Below the pieces are notes generated by a model, which was given only the letters and a program-made list of their open reading frames with translations, ran no database searches and was not told the origin of the DNA. From Glandiceps talaboti (taxonomy: Eukaryota; Hemichordata; Enteropneusta; Spengelidae): 60,000 bases of DNA. Positions 24,069-39,200 of this stretch are shown here, piece by piece. Each line of letters starts with the position of its first letter. Within the stretch, counting starts at the first letter, position 1. A program made the translations under genes and the position numbers. Where the stretch lies: NCBI RefSeq assembly GCF_964340395.1, contig NC_135550.1, positions 13,732,408-13,792,407 on the forward strand. The letters are read 5' to 3'.

Positions 24069-27000
24069 TGTGATAGCATGTGGAAGAAAAGAAAATCAAC
24101 ACAGACATAACTAGTTTGAATTGAAGTGGAATATTTGTCATGAATACTTGCTGATTACTGACTGCACATGAAATAATTATTCTTTTTGGCTTTACATGGA
24201 TGGCAAATTTATTTATTAAAACTGGGGTGCACGGGTATTGACACACCAACATTTGGTGTTCCCTAGCTCTAAATTATGTGGTGATGCACATGAAAACTCA
24301 ATATTTTTATCATTTTCACCCACATCTATACAACTGTCTTTCATTTGAGGACACACTGGTAAATGAGGACACACTGGTTGGGAGATTAACTCTTTATGTG
24401 TAGATAAAAAAATATGACAATGCTGGTGCACCGCTGGGTAAACATTACTGGAAACAACATCATGAGGATGTGCCCATAATTCTGTGTTTTATAGCTAAAA
24501 CAACATAACCACTAATCCTGTTACATCCTGTCATACAAATCTCTATACAGAATATAATACAGAAACATCACACCTAAGAACACACATTCAGATATTTAAT
24601 ATCTAGGCCAGGTCATGTAAATTACATCATTCAATTATTGATCACAACGCATACTTCCGTTATTGAATCAAAATATGAATCAATAAAAAATATCAGATAC
24701 TTACTTTGATTAATATATTTTCAGGCTTTACATCCCTATGAAAAATACCATTCCTGAAAAGAAAGGATTTCACCTGTTATTTAATTTTTTTTTATTCTTT
24801 TTTTTTTTTTAGCTGGAGGCATATTCCTGTAATGTTCTACTGTATAGTTCTCTCTATTATGTGCGTCAAACAGGAAATTCCCAATAAAGCCAACAATAGT
24901 CAATTTGCATCATACCAAGAAACCTTTGTGTGAGATGCAGTGCAGGTTTCATCAATATTACTTTCCTTGAAAGAATTAAGTACACTACACACGTCACACG
25001 GACGTTCTCATGGTAACTCTATAGATATATCTTTTAAGAATCTTTTGTACAATACGCCAGAATTTGAAAAGGGAAAGCTCCTCATCAGTATGAACAGTCT
25101 TACACTTGATTTTCTAAAACTATTCATAATTTCATCAATATTACTTTCCTTAAGAATTAACTACACTACACACGTCACACGGACGTTCTCATGGAAACTC
25201 TATGGATATATCTTTTAAGAATCTTTTGTACAATACAAGAACTTGAAAAGGGAAAGCTTAAAAAGCAATCTGCATGTACACTCTCTCGTACTTGAGTTTC
25301 CTAAAAATATTCAATATGGAGTCCGTAGAATTCAATATCCTGAAGTCGGTGGAGTACAAAGGCTGATGATATTATTCATCCACCTAGCTAATGAAGACAT
25401 ATTTTAAGCCATGACAGAAATTCTACATATGGCCTTGTTACTTCAATATCGAAATGACTAAAACAGAAGCTTAAAAAAATTGTAAAAGTGTCTAAACACA
25501 TTACAGTAAAAATGACGATGCCTTGTTTCACTTGTGTGACAGGACATTTTTACACACACTCACACAACTGCAAATGAAAAAAATAAACAATTGTAGAGGT
25601 GCTGCACACAGTAGGCATGTAGAAACAGACAAGATAACATGTTGGTTATCAGTTGGAAAGAACATCATGTACACAATTGAAGCCATTAAAATCATCATGT
25701 CCATCTGCAATTTCACCGCAGAAGCCTATTTTTAATGCACTGTTAAAGAAAGCTCATGTTTTATCGCTTTTCAATGAAATGGGCATGCTGTGTGTGTGTT
25801 GTGTCTATGTTATTGTTAGTTTGGACTTGAAATGTGTCTATCTTTGTGTCAAAAACATGTACCATGAGTGAAATACCAAGGCAACACCTTCATTTCTACT
25901 GTAATACCAACAACTATACACTGATATACAGATGATACACAACTAGTTAACATTTCTCACTTATCTGTACACATCTTCTACTCTTCAAATTCTTAGGAGA
26001 AGGGAAATCTTAGCATGTTGAAATAAATCATTAAAACTTACCTATGCATATGATCAATAGATTTCAATAGTTGATACATAAAATTCTTTATTTTCTGTTC
26101 TGGCAAGTAATGTCTTCTCCCTGTCAATAAAAATAACAAATATATTGTAAATGATTTATTCACAATAAATGCTTGAATAACAGAATTTAATGCATGTAAG
26201 TGTTCAGGTTTTAAGACTACAAAATGGACTACCAATACATTTTGTAAGACCTTTGTTACATAGAATGGGATTTAGATGTGGTATCACCCAGTGTCTTGGA
26301 AGTTGCATTCTCAGGGCTTGAAATGAACATTTTTTCTAAGGTAGTCCCAGTGGCAGTAGGCTATCGATTTCAGAAATTGGTAGCCCATACATAGTGTATT
26401 CCTGAACTGAAAACAGAGTTCCTCTAATTTGTACCTTAGAAAGTCACAACCCATGGCCTGTTTACAGTGTGAAGGTCTACACAATATTGCGCATATTCCA
26501 ATATTTGTCAACAATGTCCAAAGTTTAATATCACAATATATAAATATTCCAAGCATTGACCAATGCATTTGTCTATCATTATCAACCAACTCGTATATTA
26601 TGTCATTTTACCTAATTCTGATGTGAAAGGTAAATGACTAGACAACCTGTATCGTATCCTGTATCGTGTTTTCGTAAATAAGCAAGATGACATCACTGAG
26701 AACTCTACAACTACACTATGTCACTAGTCTGTGATCCCTTGCATCTCCAAACCCCAAAATACACACACTTGATATAATCTGGGATACAGTGAATACCAGT
26801 TGAAAGGTTAATCTTATATAACAATATATAGTATCGTACCATGGGATGGATTGAGACTAGTTTGAAAGATTTCAACAATCTATGCTAACATATCAAAATG
26901 ATTTATTAACAACAAATGCTTGATTAACAGTATCTAATGTGCTAGAACAAGACCTGTATCATGGAAAAACAGTTATGTTTCTATGAGAAGTGTCTCCTCA

Positions 27001-27168
27001 ATCATGTGCTTCTTTAATAGCTTAACAGACATATAGGTAAAGTGTCAAATCAATCCTGGGATCTGTAAATTTCATAATATCCCTTTATACACACTGTCAT
27101 GCTACCCAGTTGCTACTACTCTCTGTACATGCATGCATTCACGCATGCACACAGACTCACAGACACAC

Positions 27169-27213
<45 letters not shown>

Positions 27214-30200
27214 CACACACACACACAATAGTGTCAGTGTTATGTTCAAATGTATTCATTTAGCAATTTGACACCATTGCTGCTTCTTTCCTGTTTTTCT
27301 GTCAATTTAATTTATACAGAAAACTTTATAAATAACTCACTTCAAAAGCATATTTTACTTCCCATACAATTTTTCAGCAAAAAATATACAACTTTCTTGT
27401 TAGTTTGTTTGTGGTTGTTGTGGGTTTTTTGGGGGAGGTGTGTTTTTTATTTGTTTTTACTTGGTTATTTTCTTGTTTTTTTAAACTTACGATTGACATA
27501 ATGAAAAAGACAAAATGGGCTACAAGGACTTCTGGTAACAACTATGAAAACTGACCCCCTTTGGTTAATTTCAAACAAACAAAGTCTAAGCATCATATAT
27601 GCATCATGTATTTATATTTTTTAAAAGTTCAACTGTTACAATTGTCAAGAATCGACCTTTAATACAGCTACTACACACAGTGAATACAAAGTGAAGGTAA
27701 TTCAATCTTTCTCTCCCATTCCCACTAACATAATATTGGTCTTCTTAATTTGATAATGCTCACAACAGCTCTTCCAATTTGGAGCATTTAGGCTTTACCT
27801 AGGCTACATTGATATTGATGCACTGCTTTCATAAAATCAATGAAATACCACAACAGTCTATAGTATAAATATACTGTTATAACATAGTACTCAGTAGAGT
27901 TATATTTCCAAAAAAATTCTGATGACGCCAGAGTTGTCCATATTACATGTTATTCAATATGATCAGTCTTAGCAAACATTACATAAATGAGGAATCAAAG
28001 GCTAGGTGTAACCTTTGTGGTACAATGGTGGAGGCATGACTACCCTACTTAATAATCAAACCAAGTGCTATAAATAATAAAAGAGTACAACTATCCTTTC
28101 AATAATTGAACAACATCGCTTACAAGGCAACCATCTATTGTGTGCATAACTTTTAACAATGCCCTAAATACAATGTCAGCCACACAGAATGAGAACAGGT
28201 GAGATATCAGATGATGACAAATCATGCTGTACTCTGTACAACCACTGTACCACCATGGACAGTCAGTCCACAGTCTCAAGTACCCTGACTAAAATTCCAA
28301 AATGTCATTCAAAGTTAGAAAAGATGACAGAGCTGAAGGAGCTTGGTTTCCTACATTCTTTTTTGGTCAACATAGCTACTGTGTATACACAGCTTGCAGT
28401 GAATTTATTGTACACCTGCCTCATAGATATCAACACTGATCTTTTGGGAGAGTCAAATGATTTTGATAAGTTTCGAGAAAATTTTAGACTTCACTAAAAT
28501 AGAACTGTTATTGACACAGTCCATTCCTATGACCATGGAGTGTTTTTTCATTAAGGTTTGGGGAACCCAGTAACAAAGGTGAAAATTCAGTAAAAACCTC
28601 TTTTGATTTCCATCTGTACCATGTGCTACACTTTTGGTGGAGAACCCTAGTAATATATCTGGAAAACTCTGGTTGATTTAAAACAAATTTTGTACAATTC
28701 TACCATACATGATATATTGGAGAAAAAGAATCATGACATTTTACAACACAAATGTAAACTACTATTTGTGTGACTATAGACCCATACACAAGAATCATGA
28801 AATAGTTTTACAATGTGTCCACCATATTAAACCCCCAAAACTCTTATTACATCGGCTGATACTATTATTGATGGATGTGGTCTAAACATTAAGCATTTCG
28901 TTATGTTGATGTTGAATCAACATAACAAAATGCTAAAAGTATAACGAATTGAAATATGAGAGTTGTAACACAAACTGTAGAGTAAGTAACCAATACCTGA
29001 CAACATACTTGGAGACAGTGTGTTTGTTGTAGTTATAGACTTCAGTGCAAAGCTATACTAGAATATTTGACTTCAGTACAAAACTATACTACTAGTTGCT
29101 GTAGTTAGACTTCAGTACAGAGTTATACTAGAGTGTTTGTTGTAGTTAGACTTCAGAACGGAGTAATACTGGAACATCTGTTGTAGTTTTAGACTTCTGT
29201 ACAAAGTTATACTAGAACATTATAGTTGGCATTATACAGGCATATGATCACAGTCAGTCACAATATCATTTATCTGCAGCTTCCATTTTAGTGAGACTCT
29301 GATGTGCATGGCCCGTAAGTAATATTTATTATGTGTCTGGTTGTAAATGTAATTTTGAACAAAACTTTTTTACAAGCTAGCATCAATAATACATTGTCCT
29401 ACTACATGTTCCTTTCATTATAAGTTAAAACTTGCACAAAATTCTCAAAATATCTGGGTGTCCATCTGATGTATTATACCCGTAGATTGATATTTGTGCA
29501 GGTTTTGGAATGACAGTGTTCCTAGCTAGGCATGTGCATATAATTGAACATTAGGCAAGTATTTAAATTGGCAGACTAGACAGACAGATATTAAGGTTGG
29601 TGAGCATGGTTTGATTAATATGTGGTATTTAATTCCATGACAAGAGTACCTTGTATTGTTATTTCATGACTGGGCAAACCTAGTGATGCGATACTACTAC
29701 ACCACACAGACACATTTGAGATACAACCATGGATATTCTTCAGAGACGGGCATCAACAATGGACATACCACTGGCAAAAGATTAGATTTGAGAGAAAACC
29801 TTCAGTACATACACTGAAGTACTCCATTCTTTACTACCAGCAGCACCCTTCCTTGACAACTTCTATTGTTGTCAATGTTACATGGTTGTGTGCACACAAT
29901 CATTTGGACAAACTCTACTGTCTACGCTAAAAGCTTCCCTGTGGATACTGGTTGCTATACCTGCGTCAGCCAGCACTACTGACCAAACAAAGTAAACAAA
30001 ACAACTATTCAGCATACACAGCAATCAAAACAAACACATACAATACATAAGGTGACATACAATCATATTGGGTCACAGCACAGTTATTACTGGGCCAGGA
30101 AGACAAATAATAATCCATGAATCTTCAAAAAAAATCAAGTTTATATAATCACCAATTTGTGATTAAAACGTAGACTGTCGACAGTCGCTCGCGCCTTTTT

Positions 30201-33200
30201 CCCTACGTTTTATCTAAACTCCGGTCCGGCGCAACACTAGTAATAGTATAATCGCAAACTGATTTCGAGGGCCGTATTGGTGCATATTTGGTTTGTTGCT
30301 TTCTTTTTTTACACTTTAATTCTGGGATTTTAATAACATGCGAATGCAAAACAAACATTTTTATTTCATTAACAACAACACACCTTTCTTGAGATCATCC
30401 GAAATGAACAGAAAATGTTAACCATCAACAAATTAAGACGTAACTTTACTGTAGGATAACAATTAGTGGACTACCTTTACAAAGAAAGTAGGCAGACTAA
30501 ACACCGATCAGTGTTCTCCAATGGGTTACTGACACTCTTCAAACGATCATATAATGTTTCATTTCAATGAAATGTATGCTACTCTTATATGCAAATTAGA
30601 AAACATAGTATCTGGACATGTGATGGGAAAAGAATTTCTTTCTTTGAGTCACAATTCACAACAACATGGTATGTAAAGAACACTGGATATATCGATATAT
30701 GACCTTTGAACCAGTGGTATTTACACAGAAAGATAATTAATACATTTAATATGATGTAGGTACTGAGGTAATTATTATTAATGTGATCATTTTGGCTTAA
30801 AACTAATCAAATTTAATACACATGACAATACACACCAGTATTTTTGTTTAAACATATTCAAGGTTATTTGTCAGATACTACCTACTAAAATTTGTAATTA
30901 TCTTTTGTCACAACTTTATGATAATACATGATTGTATAACCTGTTCTTCCATTTGAAAGAACAGAAAAATTACCATATACTCAAGAGATATATAAATGTA
31001 TTGTAAATAGACATTGACTTGCTGGTGACAAGTAAAATGATCTTTAGTCTGTTGTTATGGTCTGCAAGTCTTGCTTTAAAGAATGCATTAAGTCATGGAG
31101 ATATTTGTGTAATTAATTCATATAGGTTGATTAATAAGTCACAATGATACCATACATACAGGTACATGGCCAGATATCACCTATGCCTCCACCCCAAGTC
31201 ATCAAATTCTATTGTTTACAGTCCAAACAATAATGACCATACTGCTACCTCACAAGTATCTATAAAACCTAATAAATCACAGTTTGTTCTTGTTGAACAA
31301 ACTGAAGCTGACATTTTGTTTTTGGGGGATAGTAAATGTCTTCAATGTGTGACAGGTATTAATGGCAGAGTTGCCTAGCAGTAACAGATACCAAATCAAA
31401 TCTCTATCAACTGATAATATGCCAGGTTTAATTTCAGTGTGGAATTCGTTATCATTTCACAAGGTAAACAACACTATTGGTGACCTGTACAGTTAGTCTT
31501 ATTAGTTCAACTACTTGAAGTTTTAGCTGCTGGTGGAGGCTTGTCATTCAGATTTGTGTTGATTTATACCAACAGCCTAAAGTAACCACTGATTATCAGA
31601 TAGAGGTGTAAGACAAAGGTCTACACCACACAGGGACTAGAATGCCACCATAGCAGGGTCACTTCACCTCCTAATTTATGGTCTTAGAATCAATACCAAT
31701 GGAAACAGGTGTCTATATGGTTTCATAGCACACACCTTTACCATAGTGTCAAGATACCAATATGCTCAGTGACAAACAAAGTGAAAATATTGTGTCCTGG
31801 GAACAGCATACATCAACAGTCTACATGGTATAGAAACATCACAAATATATATTGCACCAGACATGAATACATTATTAAAAGTGTTTGTTTACTTGCTAAA
31901 TTTTATTTACTTTGTACCTTTATTTTCATCAAGATTGTAAATAAAAGATATCAAAGGAAATTAAAAGGCTGAGGTTTTTCTTCTTCAGACTTCCGTACCA
32001 CCTACATAGTATTATTGATTTCTTTACATCTGTCTCTGCTCCTTGGCTGGCTGTGTATACCTCAAAACTTTCCAATAAATACTGAAAACAGGACTTGCCA
32101 GTTCCTTAAACTTATGTGTCTAATTTTTATAACTTTATTATCTCTCTTGTAAGATTTGTAGGGTAACAAGGGAAAGTTATTGGCAATTTGTCAATGGGTG
32201 AAGGAACAGCTAGCACCTGATGCTGTTGTTAATTCTATAACTGTGCAATCAATACTGGACTATTTTGTTATATACAGTCAATGTCTTGTTGTGGCTATGC
32301 ACAATTGCCCTGACATATATTAACATTGTGCGGTCAATGTTGTCGAAATTGGTCCTGTTACTAATGAGTACTATACTTTAGTGAATCGTCAATGTAGCAC
32401 TGCTATTATCGTTGTATACAATACCATTTTCTCATTTTCTACAATACTGCAATTGTTCATGATATGAATAGTTCTATGAACTCTTTGTTCAAAAAATACC
32501 TTCATGTGAAAAGTTTGACCCGTCTACTTGTAGCCATGACATTTCTAAGCCAGTTCAACCTACCAACAGAGAAGTGAAGTGATTCACTTTCTTCAGTAAA
32601 CAACTAACCAACTAACCAACCAACCAACCAACCAACCAACCAACAGATCAGTCAATCAACAAAGCAATCAATCAATCAAATCTTCTGCATACCTGATTCC
32701 TATGCTCATTTCATGTTTACTGATTATGTTGACAAATTCATCTACTAGCATTTCCTGAAAAAAACACTTTCTCGTATCACTGACCTACAGTATAGAACTT
32801 TGTTTTTAAAAAATACAATGTACATGTAACTTTGTTGATGTCATATAATTTGAATAAGTATTGGAATTTATTTTGATCAATCAAAATGCAATTAATATCA
32901 TTTATGATTTTGAAGATAGTAAACTAAAAAAGATTATGTTGGATCTATAAGATCCCTATGAGAAACAATGAGTACAAGCTGTGAATTTAGAAACCAGTAA
33001 TTACAAGGTTGTATTTTAATACCTGCCTATCAGTATTACAAACCACACCAACATGAAACATTATATTCACTGAATACAAGATATGCTTTTATCAGAGCCA
33101 TTCTGAACCAATTTATGTCCAATTGTGAGGAAAAACTACAGAACAGAGAAACTTTTTGGTTCCATGCTATTGAATGTCAGTATTGATGTATCTATTATCA

Positions 33201-36200
33201 CTGAGGTGTTTTCCACGGTAGCTATGTACTGAACAAACTTACACCTTTTAAACAAAGTACATTCTGTGTTGTTACTGTCAAAAGAATCACTTGACTGTCC
33301 CTCTTATGTGTAGTTTGCTTGAAACCCAGACCTCAACCAGGCTGATGGAAAGTAAACAATGGAGATGGACTGAAAGTAGGTTTTCACCAGATTCTACTTC
33401 TAACAGTAACACAAGGCTTATGTGTTCACAAGAGTGTTGTTGTCTATAAATGGCTGAACACAAGATACAACAGTGATGTGTTTCACAGCTACAACTAAGA
33501 CGCCCATCTGTCGACCTGAACCTACTCTAGTGTGACCAGCAAACATCTTTTTTAGAGAGTTTAATCACTTGAAGTATGGGTATAATTAGTTTGGGAGTTT
33601 CAAACACGTGCCTAATGTTAAATTGAGTATTAACCCTATTTTCTCATTTGTAGCTGATGGGGATACATAAATGTTGTACTGTAATATAACCCATAAACAT
33701 TAAGGTCCTGTCAGACTCAAATTTCTGACATATTTCTGGATTAATTTCAGAGGATTAGTCACAACTTAGCTATTTTCACATTTTCATTCTCATATTTACC
33801 TAAATCTTCTTGGGTGGCAAATTATTTTCTTATAGTGGTCACGTATATAAAGAAACAAGTATTTATTTTCATCTGAATATAGACGTTTTGGTAATTTGCA
33901 GAGAAGTACCACTCAACAACTGAGGTAATATTTCAACTCTAGGCAGAAGAGGCATTGTGTCTTTTTTATTACCCTACACGGTACATGTATATTTTAACAA
34001 CATCCATCAGCACGCACTGTATTAAATTTTCACTATCTCCAAATTCTGCCTGTGTTCTTAGAGAAAGTAGTACTTTCTCCTTTTTTTAGGCTCTTTACTT
34101 TACATTACGACTTGTCTAATAAAAAGGACAGCAAATATGCGAAGGGGCCACTTACTTTTAAATCAATTTTATGTGTGTAGATAATATATTAAGCCTACAC
34201 AAGTATGACCACTATATCCATGGTAACTGATTACATACTTACTGGCCTGTGGTCATGGCAACAATACTGGTACATGACCTTTGACTCCAACTTTCCCTGT
34301 AGTGTATTACACACAAATTTAAATACATGTTTAGTAAAGATAATTATGAAAACCTATAGGCGGTAGATCGATGATTTTGTTAAAACTCTGTGTGTATGCC
34401 TTCAGAAGAAGCCTGTTACCCAACTAAACCTGCTTTGAGACATAAAGTAAACACCCACAATGTGATACCCACTGTTCACTTTACAATCAGTAACATTTCA
34501 GTTGCTAAGCCTTGAGGCTACTGTAATCTGTCATGACAACTAAAACAGTTACAGGTAAATACAGAACATGGAGGAAACAAAGCTGTCATATGTCACAAAA
34601 ATTACACAATCAAAATGTAATATTAATGAAAATAAACATGTACTGTTCAGCACTGCAGGAAATTACAGTAGTTGTTGAAACACCAAGCAAATTACCAATG
34701 GTTGATGGTGGTGATTTATTCACTCCAATTTAGGTCACGGATATGTAAATCATTCAAAACAACAACAGTATGTTTGCAGTCAATATGTTTCCAGTATAGA
34801 AATAAATTTCCTCTTTCAATTTAGTTGTAGAATTACTTATGAAACTAGCCACTCTACTCTACTGTGTGTCTTTAGCTTTCTGTCTGCAACTGGGTATAAA
34901 TGTCAAATACATTACAAATAGTGTACGTGTATATGTATATACAGTTAAATTGACTAGTCTAATTTATACAACCTTTTACCAGATAACACTAATAATGGAA
35001 CGGTGGATCTTGATTTCCCATGATGTCAATTTGTTATCAACTACGTCAGAATTCCAAATCCTAAATTTAGAATCTTATCAGTATTGTTTTTTTAATTGGA
35101 AATGATCCATGCATAGACTCCACGTCCTTTGAGAAATAACACGTAAATCTGGAAACAGGAAAAATGGCATTTTCATAAAACTCGATAATGTTTCTTGTTT
35201 ATATAAATATTGACAGCTATGTCAACATGTGTGGAAATTTGGGGGATAAATGTATATAGACATATTTGTATGATGATTTCCATCACCCTCTCTTCCACCA
35301 TACCCCCATCCCCATAACCACCACGAACACATTGAATTGTGAACACAACAATACCGACATTTTGACTTTCTTGTCGAGACATAAAGATGTATCAAAACCT
35401 GCATGCCATCTAAACCTGGAAACTCTGCCAATTTAAAGTCTTTGCCTCGTAACAATTTATGATGGGATACAATGCAACAATTACTCTCTTTATCCTTTCT
35501 GTGGTCTGCTTTTGTCGAACTTTCCAGGTTATTTAGTTTGTTGTATTGTAAGAGCATAGACTTAATTCACACAGAGGAAGATATATTTAATACTAAACAT
35601 GAATTATTAACTTAGGTGGGTTTAGATAACCTACAATCTGTTGATGCCATAACAGTTGAACAATAACAGCTAAATTATTAGATACCTCTTTCCTACACTG
35701 CATTCATGATGCCGATATAATAAAGTATGTGTTTTTATACATCTAGTGTACAGCCAACCTAGTAATCTAAATTTTATGATTCAAATGAACAAATACACAC
35801 TACTAGGACCTTTGTACACTCCTTAGTATTCAAGATATTCTGCAAGATTTAAGTGATATACAGGGTCATCACCTTGATTTGGAGAGGCAAGGTTATTGTT
35901 TTGGTGATTGCAAGGCCAGTCAGTATGGGTTTACAACTGCTTTCAGTAGAGGAACTGATGCATGGAAGGCAGGGTAGGAATTTAATGCATGTAACTGTTC
36001 AGGTTTTAAGACTACAAAATGGACTACCAATACATTCTGTAAGACCTTTGTTACATAGAATGGGATTTAGATGTGGTATGTCATATGGTTGACATCAAAG
36101 TACTGTACACAAAACATGAAAACATTCATGCTGCTGTGTCACATTATTACAACTTTTTTTACCAGGTTTATGACTCCGTTGTAGGTACTAACGAATAATT

Positions 36201-39200
36201 CACATCTTAATGTACTGTTGTTAATCAAACTATATTCACTAAAGACTCATTCAGCAACGACAGCGGTACTAACAGATAGTGATAATACATTCCCTGCTTG
36301 TCATCAACCTTATCACAATCTAGATTCTCAATGTCTCTGCTTGACTAACAGAATGCTCAGACTGAATTCAAACAAAGTTCAATATATATCTACTACGTCT
36401 TCTCACGCCTACATGTCCTAATTACTTACTGTAAAGCTCCACCAATACACATAGTACAGCTGGGATGTGACAACATTCCTTGCTTAAATTAACATGTTCC
36501 TGAGACTGAATTCCACAATCTAAATTTCTAATTCTTTTTAAGTGCTTGCAAGTTGCAGTGGTTTCATTGTCTAGACACTCTGTTCTTGTCATGAAAGAAT
36601 GTTTCCTTTCTTAAACTTTAGAAAAAATTATCCCGAAACTCTACTTCTGTCGAACGCTAGTGGGGCCAGTATTTAAACCTTTTGTACTGAACAAAAATTA
36701 TGATAATTTTGACCTATGGGATACACAGTGACAGACACTTGGAATTTTTTTTTTTTATATATTTTTGTTCAGTAAATATGGTCTGTATTGCATGATGTGT
36801 AGAGTATTGAGGTTGGGTTCCAGGGCATTAATTTGTACTTCAATGGCGAAGACTAGTCAAATGAGTTAGGAATAATTGCACCTGAAAGGACCCCCAAAAA
36901 ACAATACAGCTAAACCTGGGACAATAAAGTAACATGTTCCACTAGTCCCTACGTCACGCACTGAAAATAAAATATTTTTACAACTAGCTGCAAACAAGGC
37001 AACCTGACCATATGTTACTTAGTTATTTTTTTGTCTTCTGCATATTTGTGGTGCTACAATCCCTTTCAGAAGCTATGGCATGTTGTTGACGAAACTTTGG
37101 GTAACTATTGACAAATTGGTATTATTTCTGAGAATTCAACCACTGTCCAGTTAACATTTCTATTTTGTAGATTCACACCCTTGCCTTGAAAGCAATGTGT
37201 AGAGAAATCAATTATCTCTGATGAACTAAGAACAGGTAATTTTTTTCTATGGACGGACTGGACTGACAACGATAAAACTCAATCTGGTGTCATGTCTTGG
37301 TTTATTCTATATCAGTTTGTTACGCATGACAAAATTTAAGCTACTCAGAATCACTTCAGTTGTATGTCCTAAATAGTAATAGCTATATATAAAAGTTCCT
37401 TTCAATCAAAACATTTTAAGAGGATTGTACATGTTGCAATCAATATTTTATGTCTCTAAAACAACTTTTGACTGTCAGATTATAAAAAGATCCACAATCA
37501 GTCACATTTCAATCACTACTAACTTACAACAAATGAAAAGAAGTAAAAAATAAAATAAAAAGGTCTTACCTCGTATCATCTCGTATATGTTCATATCCAT
37601 AAGTTCTAATACTAATGCAAGGGTACCTGACTTCTTCTCACTAAAAAAAAAAAAAGAAGAAAAAAACCCAAGTTTTTAAAATTAATACATTAAATTACCA
37701 TTAAACAAGTTTATAAAATCATTATATAATAATAAATGAGCCAAAACAATCATAAAAGCAAACACACACAATTATTTAAAATAAATTGTCCATACTCACT
37801 ATATAATTTCTTTCAATTCTATTATATTTGGGTGGGGGCTAAGTCTCTTCATCGCCTGGATTTCCCGTAAATTGTTAACATGTTCAATACTGTAAATAAA
37901 TGAAATGCATGGATCAGTCTTATTTATTTATCTATTTTGATGGTTTAAGACAAATATGGTAAGAAAAATAATGTCACTGTAATAAAATGAGGCACGTGAC
38001 GTATCATGCACCGATTTTTGTTTACCTGTCGTAGTGTTGCTTCATCTTTTTGCAGGCGTAGTACTGTCCGTCTTTTATATTTTGGCACTTCAACACCTCA
38101 GAAAAGGTACCCTCCCCCTTCTTCCCCAATATCCTGTATTCTGAAGAGAGAAAAACACATGGAAAATAGACGAATTAGTAAAAACAACAACACAGTAAAA
38201 AGTATAGCTCTTTCAATTAAATTCTAACATTACAAAATGTAATTACAGCAAACTAACTAACAACTACATAGACGTCAGTGGTGTACATGCTCCAATTCAG
38301 ACGAACGCTCGATCGAACTCACAACACCAGAAAATTAATGATTATTAAATGGTTTGAAAATTACTTTGCATGACCGGATCTTGGCGAAGCTAAACCATTA
38401 TTTAATCTTCACAACTGTACGAATATAGACTAGAACACCGAAACATTTCCTGGTTCGCGTATTTCAAATCAGAACTACCAAAGTTGTGTCGTCGCTAACT
38501 CTCCCTCTGAGCGGCCATATTGGGTGATCGTAACTTCCTATTTTGTCATGCGTCGGACTATTTCCACATATGAAACTTTTGCACTTTATTTATTTCGATA
38601 TATCAGTACGCCATGACAAAACGACGTGTAGGCTATCCTTAAACCTCTAAAACAAGTAGTTACATTATTGAATCGAAATTATTTTCATAAAATTGATCAG
38701 TCGTGACAAAATGTTTCTCTAGTAACTTCCAAACGGTGGAACCATTTCTCTATTGCGGATGTATAACAGACATAGTTGTACGGTGTGATACGTATGGAAA
38801 GAAAGGCTTCGCAGTTGCTACTGGCGACAGCACACTCAATGAATATATATAGGCTGCCTCAGCTTACGCAGACAACAACCTTTCACATCGATTTTACACG
38901 ATTTGGTTGTCGTTGTTTACTCGTATCGACTCACTCAATGGAAATTAGACCTGATTCATTTCACGTCGTCTGACAGTAATCTCATGCTATATAGTGCCTA
39001 CTCAGCCTGCTGTACAGTACTGTGTAACACGGTTGAACGTCGAAACTACATGGTAGCTCCATGTCGGCCAACAACTGAAAAAACTTTGCTTTGGTCACCG
39101 GGCCGTTTACAATGACCACATACAAAGCCAGATGCAAAATCGTCATGCACGTAAAATCGGCTGAAAAGATTTTCGAGACACCTAAATGAAATGTTACCAA

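Noticed and set aside
26311-26589. Minus-strand frame containing [13 protein letters not shown], which superficially resembles a kinase helix
   Set aside because: The true MOK exon with this helix is at 26120-26042 and splices cleanly. This frame has no HRD or splice sites in phase, and its DNA looks like a dispersed repeat.
28189-28497. 102-codon plus-strand open frame in the large MOK intron
   Set aside because: No recognisable domain, no splice or promoter context, and no sign of conservation. Long frames of this size are expected by chance in 60 kb.
32691-32757. Exon-like 62 bp segment on the minus strand (TTTTTCAG acceptor, CAG|GTATGC donor, [20 protein letters not shown])
   Set aside because: It lies in the large MOK intron, but joining it to the preceding exon (phase 1) gives a stop after five codons, and I do not recognise the peptide. 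A chance exon-like segment or a rare poison exon is possible.
38420-38560. Possible alternative MOK first exon near CCAATATGGCCGC on the minus strand
   Set aside because: The ATG here is followed by a stop after seven codons and has no donor that gives phase 1 into the kinase exon. A non-coding promoter exon cannot be excluded.
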